Shown here: in pieces, positions 1 through 8,156 of the stretch
How positions within the stretch are numbered: position 1 is the first letter of the stretch
How the letters are laid out: every line of letters starts with the position of its first letter
Source: a virus
Virus record (IMG/VR): IMGVR_UViG_3300028045_000007
Coordinates: 1 to 64,000 of that record
Length of the DNA stretch: 64,000 nucleotides
Reading direction: 5' to 3' (one strand)
The notes under the pieces: generated by a model
Database searches by the model: none
Told to the model about the DNA's origin: nothing
What the model saw: only the letters and a program-made list of their open reading frames with translations
Made by a program: the position numbers and the translations under genes

Positions 1-160
1 TATTGTTTTCCTTTATCATGGGATCGATATGATCAATTTCAAGATCATCTTCGCTGCCGCACCAAACGCATGGGCCGTTTTCGTCGAACCATTCTTGACG
101 ACGACGAGCCATCCATTCCCGTTGATAGGCCCTTTGTTTTTCTTTGTCTTTGTATCCCAT
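1..160 (-). CDS. HNH endonuclease, N-terminal part (runs off left edge)
   Basis: Translation of the minus strand from the ATG at 160 gives a basic N-terminus followed by CVWC at residues 32-35 and the HNH-like core DHIDP at residues 43-47, which is the zinc-knuckle plus first His pattern of small phage HNH endonucleases. The gene continues past base 1, so the rest of the beta-beta-alpha metal site is not visible. The start lies only 8 nt after the CCA end of the tRNA-His-like gene, so it probably shares that transcript. There is no good Shine-Dalgarno. Free-standing HNH genes next to tRNAs are common in large phages. Confidence 0.8.
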   Translation of the reverse strand, partial: MGYKDKEKQRAYQREWMARRRQEWFDENGPCVWCGSEDDLEIDHIDPMIKENN

Positions 161-168
161 GATTGTAT

Positions 169-237
169 TGGGGTGGAGCAGGGATTTGCACCCTTCCATT
201 CGGGTCACAGCCGAATTACCCACTTTGGGAACTCCAC
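169..237 (-). tRNA. tRNA-His-like (anticodon GTG), short D arm
   Basis: On the minus strand a 7-bp acceptor (GTGGAGT with GCTCCAC, last pair T-G), an anticodon stem TTCGG/CCGAA closing the 7-nt loop CTGTGAC (anticodon GTG) and a T arm AGGG-TGCAAAT-CCCT can be folded, followed by discriminator C and an encoded CCA at 169-171. C73 is typical of tRNA-His, but the extra G at position -1 is not encoded (the base is T). The D arm is very short (CCC/GGG around a small loop) and the T stem has only 4 good pairs. It could be a degenerate tRNA or a tRNA-like 3' end of the large RNA upstream. Confidence 0.6.
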
Positions 238-1500
238 AGTCCGTTTGCTGCCCTATCGCAGCGGTGTACGTGGAGGGCGGCTTACGTGTCCCCGCCCTCG
301 TTCAATACTCTCCACGTAGAGATCAAGCTTTTCACCTTGATATGAGCCTACGCTCTGTAATCAGTCACGTAGCTGTAGCCGCCATAAAAATCGCGAAACC
401 GTTAACTTCGCGTGCCGCCCCCCTAGCGGGGGAGTGCTCGGATATTTCTACACTACATTCTCATGACTTCCATACGCGGTGCCATGCCTAGGTCGGCTCT
501 CTGCATATGGCGTACTTCTGCCACGGCTTGCCAGCCGCAGCCCAAGTGATGGGTTGGTTTTTTCTTGATTGTACGTATCGCTTACTTAAACGTTATCTTC
601 AGCGATATGCAATCGTGGTCAGCATCCGTTTACCCATCCAAGCCTGCTTTCCGTGTATTTAGGGGGCTATCACAAGTTCTAACCCTGGTTGCTAGTGACC
701 GCCGATATGTGAAACACAATATACATGGTTAGGCGTCTGTGAACACGGTGATTAGCCGCTTCACTAGCTTCGTCTCTGTCGTTGCCTCTCGACTCCCAAC
801 AGCAGGACATAGTGTGTAGTTCATTCTGTGTTCCTTCTGGTGAAGCGATCAACTTCCCATAGGTCGCACGTAGCACTTTGAAAGCTTAGGACAATCGCCG
901 TACTACCCCTCGCGGGACATCTTCTCTTTTTCAAGATCAGATAGAGACGCTTCTGTCCTACACACGCTCGTTTTACTCATCTCAAAGAGATGGGCTTTCC
1001 TAAGATCACATTTTAAACAATGTTAGTTGCTTTTAGCCGTTACTTCGGTAAACGAATAAATCCGCCTTATTCCAAGCTGAATACCCACGGTGACACGTGG
1101 TCTCTTGCCTAAAACTTAATCGTGTGGTTCAGATGCGTCACCATCCTCGGTCACACTCGCCTGCCCAGTTCTCAACAAAACGGTGGACACCGCTCTATTG
1201 AAGACAAGCTTTTCTCTACCATGCGGCCCGCAGGCGACCGACTAACAGTCCTGGCCCAGCTAAAAGCACAGGATTTAGAATGTCCGGAGAACGCGGACAT
1301 ATGCTGGTGCGTCGGGCAGGTACTACCCCTGCTCCATTCCCTTACGGGATATGCCTTACTTACACTACCGACGCATGTTCCTTAGCGGCAGACGCTATGC
1401 GTCTCTGCCGCTATGATTGGTTCCGAGTTGTCAAAGAGAGGCGGCTGTGTTATGCCCTACCGCCTCGTCGGGCTCACCAGCGGCGTTTTCGCCTCCGGTA
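238..1500 (-). ncRNA. Candidate giant structured non-coding RNA
   Basis: This stretch has no credible ORF on either strand but many perfect inverted repeats: 1308-1315 with 1368-1375 (8 bp, enclosing smaller hairpins), 1280-1286 with 1294-1300, 1384-1395 with 1399-1412, 1085-1089 with 1096-1100, 978-983 with 987-992, 322-327 with 336-341, and 267-275 with 310-318 stacked on a GGGCGG/CCGCCC stem. The motif GGGGTAGTAC recurs at about 898-907 and 1321-1330. A strong minus-strand promoter lies at 1506-1533 and a tRNA-His-like gene follows at the 3' end. Size, phage location and tRNA neighbour resemble the GOLLD and ROOL classes of large ornate RNAs, but I cannot assign a class by eye. Confidence 0.65.
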
Positions 1501-1505
1501 TGTAC

Positions 1506-1533
1506 ATTATACACTAGTTTCGGTGTTCGTCAA
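1506..1533 (-). promoter_or_regulatory. Strong sigma70-type promoter for the large RNA
   Basis: Reading the minus strand, TTGACG (1533-1528), a 16-nt spacer and a perfect TATAAT (1511-1506) predict a start near 1499. Nothing coding follows for 1.3 kb, so the product is an RNA. Confidence 0.8.
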
Positions 1534-1603
1534 CTTCTTTTCGAGAAAAAGTTGGGCTGGAGGCCACACAACCCCCAGCCCAGCGGAAACACACGGAGAA
1601 AGA

Positions 1604-2476
1604 TCAGTCGTCCTGGCACTCACCCTCGCACCAATAGTCACCACAATGCTCGCAGTAGTCTTCCGAGTCGCAGTCGTAGTCATCGTCGTCCTGACCTAGA
1701 ACGCAGGGCATCGATTCTCCGATGGATACCTCGGAGCGATAGACGGGCTCCTCGATCAACTTCTCGCACTCCTCGACCACTTCGTACTTGCAAACACGCA
1801 ATTTGGAGCAAGAGCAGTCGAGCGGCACGCTGACAGCATCAGCGGGATTAACTTTAACGAGAACGACTCGACCGTCACTGCCAGCCCAGTCGGTTGCGTA
1901 GCGGTGGGTGCCAACGTGGAACCCATATGAGCAGCCAACGCTATGGTCATCGTTGACCTTGTTGCGAGGCATTTCATTAATGACTCCCACGCTATTGTCG
2001 AATCTGCCAGTGTGCTTGTCTTTCCATTCGGCGGAGATGCCCTTGTAGGCAATGAAGCATCCATCCTCGGTGACGGGGAAGTTGCCGTGTTCCAGGAATC
2101 TGTAAAGCTCATTGACGGCACGTCCGCTCGGATTTGCCATAAGCTTTTCCAGGAAGAGAGCCAGCGGAGCGTAGTCCTCGCCGTTTCGCATGAACTCGCC
2201 AATGCGGTCTGCGAGCACGTTGTTGATCTGCTCTCCATTCCAGAAGACCTCACCATACGGATTAACAGTAATGCCATTCAGTTCGCGTTCTATCGTAGTG
2301 GCAGGATTGAGCAGATCGTCGAGCCGATCGTAGCCAGACTTGTTGGACAAGATACTTGCAATCGGACCATAGTTCGGATGGGTGAGACCAAGCGAGTGGG
2401 TCTGACCGTTCCAGACCAGATTGATGTTGCCGTCAGCAGTGGTGATGTACGTGGGCTTTTTCTTTTTCCAGAACAT
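1604..2476 (-). CDS. rIIB: rIIB-like protein
   Basis: About 290 residues, starting at the ATG that yields MFWKKKKPTY. It lies one base behind the stop of the rIIA homologue (TAA-T-ATG) and is preceded by GGAG within that gene. The rIIA-rIIB order, length near the 312 residues of T4 rIIB and the late central motif FIAYKG followed by a His-rich conserved block (GFHVGTHRYA) support the call. In T4 the pair blocks Rex-type exclusion by a resident prophage. The C-terminus is an unusual Asp/Glu/Cys tail with CEHCGDYWCEGEC, a possible metal-binding knuckle. A longer in-frame N-terminal extension overlapping rIIA is possible but unlikely. Confidence 0.8.
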   Translation of the reverse strand: MFWKKKKPTYITTADGNINLVWNGQTHSLGLTHPNYGPIASILSNKSGYDRLDDLLNPATTIERELNGITVNPYGEVFWNGEQINNVLADRIGEFMRNGEDYAPLALFLEKLMANPSGRAVNELYRFLEHGNFPVTEDGCFIAYKGISAEWKDKHTGRFDNSVGVINEMPRNKVNDDHSVGCSYGFHVGTHRYATDWAGSDGRVVLVKVNPADAVSVPLDCSCSKLRVCKYEVVEECEKLIEEPVYRSEVSIGESMPCVLGQDDDDYDCDSEDYCEHCGDYWCEGECQDD

Positions 2477-2477
2477 A

Positions 2478-4409
2478 TTAGTTTTTCTCCTTGAGAGTGA
2501 TGTACTCAACAATGTCTGCCACGTTGACGTGACGAATTTGAATCTGCGAAAGTAGAGGATAACGTTCACGAAACAGTTCACAGTAATCAGGAGTGTCTGA
2601 TGGGTCGGGCACAACTAGATCGAACATCGCGAACATTGATTTAATAGTATTGCCGATGCGAGACGCTTTGGACATTGCTACCAAGTCGTCGCACACGGGC
2701 GACATATTCTTGATGGCATGGATGAGCATTGCCGGAAATGTGTAAGAGTCAAAGCTGTGTTGCATGCGACTCAGTTCGTACTTGGTCAGTAACGTTAGAC
2801 GCTTTTCTGCATACTTCTTTGCTTCGGTCTCGAAATCAGCCAGACCCAGTTTGTTACTGAGACGCTTGTAGTGCTTGTCGGCAATGCCGTAAACGGTATC
2901 GTATCCCATGGCTTGAGCAATTGCCAGGATTTCCCAAGCATTACGCTCTCTACCCTTGACCATGACGTTCCAACCAGTACGAGGTATGGCAATTGCTTTA
3001 GTGGTTTCTACCTTGTCTTCATCGACACGAGACCATTGATCCGCCTTGGAGCCACTGTATCCAGTAATGCTCTTAAAGAAGGAACGAGTGCCAGTGAACT
3101 TCTTTCGTTCACTCTGGGGAGCGTCGGGAAGCTCACTTATTCTGATGCTCGGCTCTCCGAACACCTGGGTGAAGCGAACCTCGTCCTCAACGTCGGCGAG
3201 GTACATGATGCCCTCTTGGGAACTCAACCAGTAGCGAAGCCGATTCTTGTAGGCTTGCGTCATCTTGACATCGCAGTGGACGATGACGTAATCAGTATAC
3301 TCGCTCGGCTGGAGCGATTCACGCCAGCGGTCTTGTCCGATGCAGAGCTTATTGCCCTTGAGCTTCATGCACTTGAGTTCGTACTTGCCCGATTCCTTAA
3401 TGGAAATGGATTTTTTTCCGGCGGGCAGGTCCCATACGTTACTGAAGCGTTGACGATTCCTGATCTCGGCCATGACACTAATGTCACCAGTCAGTTGTGC
3501 GTCAATCTTTACCTGAACGTCTTTCGATACCTTGTCCAGATGAGATTGAATATTGGCAATCGTGCGTTCGTTATAGTGAAGCTCCTCGCGGCTCACTGCA
3601 AAGTCACATTCGCCATTGTTAACAAACAAGATCAGGGCTCCACTCTGTCCCAGTTTGATCTTGAAGTGTTCCGTTGCCACAGTGTAGCGGACGTTACCCA
3701 TAACCACATTGATGCGGGAGGGAACACCAGCTTCTTGGCGATTGGAGTAAAGCTTGTAGTGAGCATGTTCGAAAAGAGGCTCGCACTCCTCGAATTCGAC
3801 GTTAGCCCCAGTGATCTTGGGACACATAGGCATAAATCGATACACCTTTTGTGCGGCACGCTGCCACTCGTACTCATCGCCAGCCTTGACTTGAACTGTG
3901 ATTTCAAGACCATTCGGTTCGTCAGTGGCATTGGTATCCATCAGGGCGATACGCGGCTCGCCAGTTTCGTTCCTATATGCGGAGTACGTATAGGAGGTAC
4001 CGTTCCAATAGGACGTTACCATGAACTGGTCCGTAAGAGCGAAGGGCGATTTCGAGCCCAAACCAAGGCGACCGATGAAATCGTCAGAATCACTCCTGGT
4101 GGACTCGAAGTACGTAGTGTAAACGTGCTTCACGTCTTCGGGCGAGAGTCCCGTGCCGTAGTCGCGGACCTTGAAAAAGGAAGCAAAGGAGTTGGGCATG
4201 TGAACATCGAAGGGCTTGTCGGTGGTGCCAGCTTCGACTTGAGCGTCATACGCATTGGTAGACAACTCTCTTACGACCGCAAGGATGGGGTCGGTGTACA
4301 GGCGGCTGGAGAGCACTTCGAAGGCGTGTGCGTTGGCCGCGATGGTGAAGTTGCTTTCGGAGAAGTCTCCCGACCGCTCGATGGTTCTGTCTTTAGTGTG
4401 TAGCTTCAT
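2478..4409 (-). CDS. rIIA: rIIA-like GHKL-type ATPase
   Basis: About 643 residues. The N-terminal 200 residues carry the Bergerat (GHKL) ATP-binding fold: ELSTNAYDA at 48-56 (N box, Asn and Asp for Mg and adenine), DYGTG at 83-87 (G1 box) and GLGSKSPFAL at 115-124 (G2 box). T4 rIIA has the same architecture and acts with rIIB at the membrane. The ATG at 4409 is chosen because AAGGGA lies about 6 nt upstream; an ATG 14 codons earlier lacks a site and overlaps the promoter. Transcription comes from the promoter at 4437-4464. Confidence 0.85.
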   Translation of the reverse strand: MKLHTKDRTIERSGDFSESNFTIAANAHAFEVLSSRLYTDPILAVVRELSTNAYDAQVEAGTTDKPFDVHMPNSFASFFKVRDYGTGLSPEDVKHVYTTYFESTRSDSDDFIGRLGLGSKSPFALTDQFMVTSYWNGTSYTYSAYRNETGEPRIALMDTNATDEPNGLEITVQVKAGDEYEWQRAAQKVYRFMPMCPKITGANVEFEECEPLFEHAHYKLYSNRQEAGVPSRINVVMGNVRYTVATEHFKIKLGQSGALILFVNNGECDFAVSREELHYNERTIANIQSHLDKVSKDVQVKIDAQLTGDISVMAEIRNRQRFSNVWDLPAGKKSISIKESGKYELKCMKLKGNKLCIGQDRWRESLQPSEYTDYVIVHCDVKMTQAYKNRLRYWLSSQEGIMYLADVEDEVRFTQVFGEPSIRISELPDAPQSERKKFTGTRSFFKSITGYSGSKADQWSRVDEDKVETTKAIAIPRTGWNVMVKGRERNAWEILAIAQAMGYDTVYGIADKHYKRLSNKLGLADFETEAKKYAEKRLTLLTKYELSRMQHSFDSYTFPAMLIHAIKNMSPVCDDLVAMSKASRIGNTIKSMFAMFDLVVPDPSDTPDYCELFRERYPLLSQIQIRHVNVADIVEYITLKEKN

Positions 4410-4436
4410 GTGTGTTCCCTTGTGTGAGGTGACTAC

Positions 4437-4464
4437 AGTATACTGCGTCAATAGCGTTTGTCAA
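4437..4464 (-). promoter_or_regulatory. Promoter of rIIA-rIIB
   Basis: TTGACA (4464-4459), 16-nt spacer, TATACT (4442-4437) on the minus strand. The leader before the rIIA ATG is about 20 nt and includes AAGGGA, so this unit is a normal leadered mRNA. Confidence 0.8.
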
Positions 4465-4476
4465 GTCACTTGCAGA

Positions 4477-5433
4477 TTATTTTGGGCACCTATTGTTGTA
4501 GTCACGACAAACGTCCAAGCACATCTTTTTACAGATAGTGTCCTTTTGGCAATCGTGGTTTTCAAGCCACTCCGCACGCTCTTGACGCATGTTCGGTCCA
4601 ACCTTGCCGATGGGATCGCCCATCTCACGCATATAGATGATGCAAGGGAAATGATACCCCTTTGCTACCGCCATGTCGTCCAGCACCAGCGGACACCGAG
4701 AGTTGTCAGTGTCTTCCATGCCACGAACGTGAGCACCACGCAGCACGTTATTGATACGATACCGCAAGATTGGGTACTTGTCAAGGATACGGTCGCCTAA
4801 ACTTGCCAACTGGGCAAGAGCCAGATTGTACTGGGCCGATGGAATAACCCGAATGTCAGAAACACCCAGTGCATCAGCGAACAGCACCGCGTTGACACAA
4901 TCGTGTACGTTCTCCTCAGTGAAGACCATGCCGACCGTGATGTACGTAATCTTGCTGAGACGACGAATGTTGTCGATTACAGTGTCCCATGCTCCAGGAA
5001 CGCCAGTCATCTTGTCGCCAATCGTGGCACAGCAGCCATCAAGCGAGATCGAGAGATCGTTCACGCCGCACTCGATAAGCTCGACGTACCTCTCGTGTGG
5101 GAACGAGCCATTACTTGAAATCGCAATATGCTCAACGCCGCCCTCTTTGCACATGGCCACCAGCGTGTCCAGTCCTTTGTAAAGCAGAGGCTCGCCGCCA
5201 GAGAAGCGAACGTTGCGTAGACCCTGGGAGATCCACAGACGCACTACCTCTTTTGCCTTTTCAAGTGGGAGAGTCCCTTGCAGATCTTCCCTAAGGCCCC
5301 TACAGTAAGGGCACTTGAAATTACAAGCGTGTGTGAGGATCAGTTCACACCTATGGAGAGGAGAGCTAACACTGGTGTTGGCTGCCCGCTCGTCCGACAG
5401 TGTGTAAAATCCGATGTCTTCTAGTCTTTGCAT
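4477..5433 (-). CDS. Radical SAM protein
   Basis: 318 residues. CNFKCPYC gives the CxxxCxxC cluster motif (Cys 37, 41, 44) that binds the [4Fe-4S] cluster cleaving S-adenosylmethionine. GGEPL at 79-83 is the SAM-binding motif, and ISSNG and ISLDG follow in the expected order of the TIM-barrel. The C-terminal part has six Cys (SRCP, FPCII, CQKDTICKKMC, VC and the last RCPK), a SPASM- or twitch-like auxiliary cluster region. The substrate is unknown; peptide or nucleotide modification are both known for such enzymes. It has its own promoter at 5477-5504 and a leader hairpin. Confidence 0.85.
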   Translation of the reverse strand: MQRLEDIGFYTLSDERAANTSVSSPLHRCELILTHACNFKCPYCRGLREDLQGTLPLEKAKEVVRLWISQGLRNVRFSGGEPLLYKGLDTLVAMCKEGGVEHIAISSNGSFPHERYVELIECGVNDLSISLDGCCATIGDKMTGVPGAWDTVIDNIRRLSKITYITVGMVFTEENVHDCVNAVLFADALGVSDIRVIPSAQYNLALAQLASLGDRILDKYPILRYRINNVLRGAHVRGMEDTDNSRCPLVLDDMAVAKGYHFPCIIYMREMGDPIGKVGPNMRQERAEWLENHDCQKDTICKKMCLDVCRDYNNRCPK

Positions 5434-5476
5434 GTCTCAATGAAAACTGGGCCAGGACGTTTGTTTATCCTGACCC

Positions 5477-5504
5477 AGTATACCAGCTAACTGACCGTTG
5501 TCAA
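5477..5504 (-). promoter_or_regulatory. Promoter of the radical SAM gene
   Basis: TTGACA (5504-5499), 16 nt, TATACT (5482-5477). The roughly 40-nt leader can fold a stem between GGGTCAGGA and TCCTGGCCC before the ATG at 5433. Confidence 0.75.
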
Positions 5505-5505
5505 G

Positions 5506-5871
5506 TTATTTCTTCGGCGGGGTTGGCATTTGCATCAGGAGGCTACTATCGAGGCCACCGTCGCCACCCATGAACCACTGAGGATATGCTCCGTCCCACT
5601 TCTCGGCACGGATCTTATCAATATCCAAGCGTTTCATCGCAAGGAATACCGGGTTCTCTTGGGCTTCAGAGGTTGCCTCGTTCACCATGCGGAGAGCGTC
5701 AGCTTCACCGGAGGCGATACGACGAGCCTTCTCGGCGATAGCGTTCGCTTCAAGCTCGATGATGGCGTTCTTGTCGGTTTGGGCAACCAGCAGAGCAGCC
5801 GCAACCACTTTCTCCTGCTGGGCAACAAACGTGTCCGAAGCCAGTGTAGAGACCCATGTCGGCACGCTCAT
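5506..5871 (-). CDS. SPFH/Band 7 C-terminal fragment
   Basis: About 121 residues. The Ala/Glu/Lys-rich stretch (AQQEKVVAAALLVAQ, EANAIAEKARRIASG, EADALRMVNEA) resembles the helical tail of stomatin/prohibitin-like SPFH proteins, followed by a Gly/Pro/Met-rich C-terminus. The N-terminal SPFH domain is missing: upstream sequence belongs to the receiver-like gene in another frame, which it overlaps by about 120 nt. The ATG at 5871 is one option; 5910 is the first in frame. It may be a remnant left by a deletion that joined two genes. Confidence 0.5.
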   Translation of the reverse strand: MSVPTWVSTLASDTFVAQQEKVVAAALLVAQTDKNAIIELEANAIAEKARRIASGEADALRMVNEATSEAQENPVFLAMKRLDIDKIRAEKWDGAYPQWFMGGDGGLDSSLLMQMPTPPKK

Positions 5872-6268
5872 AGAAGCCCTTGAGTTCCTCGATGATGCCG
5901 GGAAGCTCATGCGTTAGGAAAAGCCACGGGCGATAGTGTGTTGACCAATAGCCCGAATCCTCAAGCGTGTGTTTCATGCCATTCGCCGCAGGCGAATTCA
6001 TTGAATGGATAATCACGGTGTCGATCTTGGGAGAGTGTAGACTCATCCAGCGGGCGACCGCACTACCAGTGTTGTCGTCATCAACTGAAACAAAAGCCTC
6101 GCCACCCAGGTCGTGATCTAGAAACAGAGTGTCGTAGTCTTCCGTCTCCAATTGCTCGATGCACCCTGCGGCGGTGGTTGTGATATCAACCTCGACACCC
6201 GCAGCTTTGCACACGGCTTCAAACCTCTCGATACGATGAGGGTCGTCTTCAAGTACTAGTATTAGCAT
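5750..6268 (-). CDS. Receiver-like cyclic-phosphate-processing domain protein
   Basis: The first 120 residues (LVLEDDPHRIERF, then DTLFLDHDLGGE, then a late VIIHSMN) match the receiver-fold family described as cyclic-phosphate processing receiver domain (cPPRD). The acidic pair EDD, the DHDL motif and the conserved IHS/N motif are all present. The start follows directly after the stop of the metallophosphoesterase gene, so the two are coupled. The last 40 residues after ELKGFYERAD look unlike the family, are Cys/Gly-rich and overlap the SPFH fragment in another frame, so the natural C-terminus may be lost. Confidence 0.6.
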   Translation of the reverse strand: MLILVLEDDPHRIERFEAVCKAAGVEVDITTTAAGCIEQLETEDYDTLFLDHDLGGEAFVSVDDDNTGSAVARWMSLHSPKIDTVIIHSMNSPAANGMKHTLEDSGYWSTHYRPWLFLTHELPGIIEELKGFYERADMGLYTGFGHVCCPAGESGCGCSAGCPNRQERHHRA

Positions 6269-6976
6269 TTACCAATTAGTTGTAATGGTTTCGCCATCCC
6301 AGATGGTATAGCTTCTGTCTTCGATGATTGGACAACACGTCCACTCCATACCGCCTTGCTCGCCTTTAGCTCCCAGGTGATGGTGACCAAAAAACCAAAA
6401 GCGAGGTTGATAGTGTTCTCGTAATTCGTTTAGTAGAGACCTGTTGCCGTGTCCCACAATAGAGTTATATCTTTCATAACAATAAGGGATACTGGCAGGA
6501 TGGTCATGGCTGAAAATGGCGTCGATGGGACCATCGACGGTTTCGAAAGTCTTACGTATTTGTCCGTACGTAATGTCTTCTTGCGGCCACCAGCTAATGT
6601 GTGGATGACGAGCCTCTTTGTCGGCAGACGTAGCTCCCCCACAGAACAATAGTCTATACTGTTCTATTTCAAGAACACTACCGCGTGACATGTACTTCCA
6701 ATCGGGCTGTAGTGATCCACCATCAATGTCCAGACGATCAAAGTTCTCATGATTGCCATCAAGCCAATAAAACTTAACGTTTTCCTTGTAATAGGCAATC
6801 TGTTCGTCGGTGAGATATGCTCGCGTGAGCTTGTGCGGCTTGTCGTCCCATCCATACCCGAAGTCGCCACACTGAATCACGTGAGTAATATCAGGATGTG
6901 CTTGTAGGGCTCTTGCGAGCGTTATGTTTAAGTGACCCCAGTCTCCGTGAGTGTCACCCAGGATTAGGATTTTCAT
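6269..6976 (-). CDS. Calcineurin-like metallophosphoesterase
   Basis: 235 residues from MKILILGDTHGD. The dimetal site motifs appear in order: GDTHGD (7-12), GDFGYGW (about 39-45), GNHE (about 79), FSHDHP and GHHH near the C-terminus. Substrates of phage members include cyclic nucleotides, RNA ends or phosphoproteins. The ATG overlaps the stop of the macro-domain gene by 4 nt (ATGA), and the stop abuts the receiver-domain gene, so the three are one operon. This grouping suggests work on nucleotide-phosphate or ADP-ribose-type substrates. Confidence 0.85.
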   Translation of the reverse strand: MKILILGDTHGDWGHLNITLARALQAHPDITHVIQCGDFGYGWDDKPHKLTRAYLTDEQIAYYKENVKFYWLDGNHENFDRLDIDGGSLQPDWKYMSRGSVLEIEQYRLLFCGGATSADKEARHPHISWWPQEDITYGQIRKTFETVDGPIDAIFSHDHPASIPYCYERYNSIVGHGNRSLLNELREHYQPRFWFFGHHHLGAKGEQGGMEWTCCPIIEDRSYTIWDGETITTNW

Positions 6977-7401
6977 TCGGGCAGCTTGCAGATCACTGCG
7001 TTCGGTGCGACCTTTGCGATGATATCGAGTACCATCTCCCAATTACCGCCAGCGAGACCACAGCCCAGACTGTGCGGGATATAGAGAACGAGTTCGTTTG
7101 CTTCAGTAAAATCATACGCCTGATCTAGTGCGTACTCAAGGGCACCATAATTGGTTCGTAGTCCCTCGCCGTAAGTGCGTTGGCCAGCAAGATTAGCAAC
7201 GTACTGATTGTCGCCAACCGTTACAATTTGACAATCGCCTAGTTCCCATCTACGCTTTTGCGAGTACGCATCAAACACGTGGGGCCACTTGGTGCGAATT
7301 TGAAGGGCGAGACCACTACCCATCACACGCTGGCAATTAACCTGATGGCAGATGATGGCGGGTCCAGTCACGGTAAGAATGTCTTGGTCTATGGTTTGCA
7401 T
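6973..7401 (-). CDS. Macro domain protein (ADP-ribose-related)
   Basis: 142 residues from MQTIDQDILTVTG. The macro fold signatures are visible: HQVNCQRVMGSGLALQI (adenine/ribose loop with the VNC.. and GSGLA motif), YANLAGQ-like VANLAGQ, and the distal phosphate loop YIPHSLGCGLAGGNW. Such domains bind or hydrolyse ADP-ribose, ADP-ribose 1''-phosphate or ADP-ribosylated protein or nucleic acid. The start overlaps the preceding gene by 13 nt. In a phage it may reverse host ADP-ribosylation or handle by-products of RNA repair. Confidence 0.85.
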   Translation of the reverse strand: MQTIDQDILTVTGPAIICHQVNCQRVMGSGLALQIRTKWPHVFDAYSQKRRWELGDCQIVTVGDNQYVANLAGQRTYGEGLRTNYGALEYALDQAYDFTEANELVLYIPHSLGCGLAGGNWEMVLDIIAKVAPNAVICKLPE

Positions 7402-8156
7402 TTCGGGATCGGTCCTTCGTTGTTGGCCCAAGCTTCGAGATCTTCAACCGTGTACCAGCCAAAGTTATTGTCTTGCTGTTCGCGGGGGTTGAGCCAGTAG
7501 ATCACGGGGTGAGCCGACTCGGTTTCCTCGCCTTTCCAGCGAGGACTGAGGGCGTAAAACGTCTTGCCCGCCGCCTTCAGTTTCTCGTGGATGCCAGCAG
7601 CCGTTGACGCTTCCGTCAGTGCTCGCCAGTCTTCGTGAGCGGCGATCCACTTGTCGGCCCACTCTTGGGGTAGGGCGGATTGGATGATGATTTTCAGGCC
7701 ACTGTTACTGAAGGCTTGACCTTCGCTCGCAAACAGCGACTCACACGTCACGACAGCATCATCGTATGTAAATGCCCGCACAATCGCGTCGTAGACGTTT
7801 TTGTCACGAATGGCTACCACGAAGCCGCTTTCGGACCACGCACCAAGTACTTCCGCGTCATCGTCGAACCATTTCGACAGGAAGCGTTCGCCAACCTCTC
7901 CCACACTTTCCCAATCGGAGAGGGCAATCAGGTGCCACTCGATCTCCTTGATGGTCATTGTGCCGTACAGTAGTTTGCTGGTTTTGGTTACGTGGTAACG
8001 TGCCGCACCGTCCGCTTTCTCGAAAATGCCGAGATCTCGCTTGATGCCCTTGACGCCCCACTCGTGTTCGGCAGTGAAATCCCAGCCGAGGTTCACGCCA
8101 ATCAGGTTTCCGTCTTCGTCCCTGATGACTCCGTTGTCCTTGAATGTGCTTTTCAT
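7389..8156 (-). CDS. Unknown protein, 255 residues
   Basis: I recognise no family. It is acidic and soluble-looking, has no signal or membrane segment, and has several Trp-rich blocks (SDWESVGEVGERF, LPQEWADKWIAAHEDW) and a C-terminal GWYTVEDLEAW motif. It heads the operon that continues into the macro-domain, metallophosphoesterase and receiver-domain genes, so it may belong to the same function. The ATG is 6 nt behind a TATAAT box (8163-8168), so the mRNA should be leaderless. Confidence 0.75.
   Translation of the reverse strand: MKSTFKDNGVIRDEDGNLIGVNLGWDFTAEHEWGVKGIKRDLGIFEKADGAARYHVTKTSKLLYGTMTIKEIEWHLIALSDWESVGEVGERFLSKWFDDDAEVLGAWSESGFVVAIRDKNVYDAIVRAFTYDDAVVTCESLFASEGQAFSNSGLKIIIQSALPQEWADKWIAAHEDWRALTEASTAAGIHEKLKAAGKTFYALSPRWKGEETESAHPVIYWLNPREQQDNNFGWYTVEDLEAWANNEGPIPKCKP

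Noticed and set aside
29-491. Plus-strand ORFs of 96 and 115 codons at the left end
   Set aside because: They lie antisense to the HNH gene, the tRNA-His-like gene and structured RNA, have no ribosome sites and no recognisable motifs.
238-1500. RNase P RNA, tmRNA or rRNA fragment
   Set aside because: I searched for the conserved core sequences of these RNAs by eye on both strands and found none.
1122-1833. Plus-strand ORFs of 87-139 codons
   Set aside because: They overlap the structured RNA and rIIB on the opposite strand and show low-complexity Arg/Ser/Pro-rich translation typical of shadow frames.
2871-4403. 510-codon plus-strand ORF antisense to rIIA
   Set aside because: rIIA has clear ATPase motifs; the antisense frame is open because of codon bias and has no supporting start signals.
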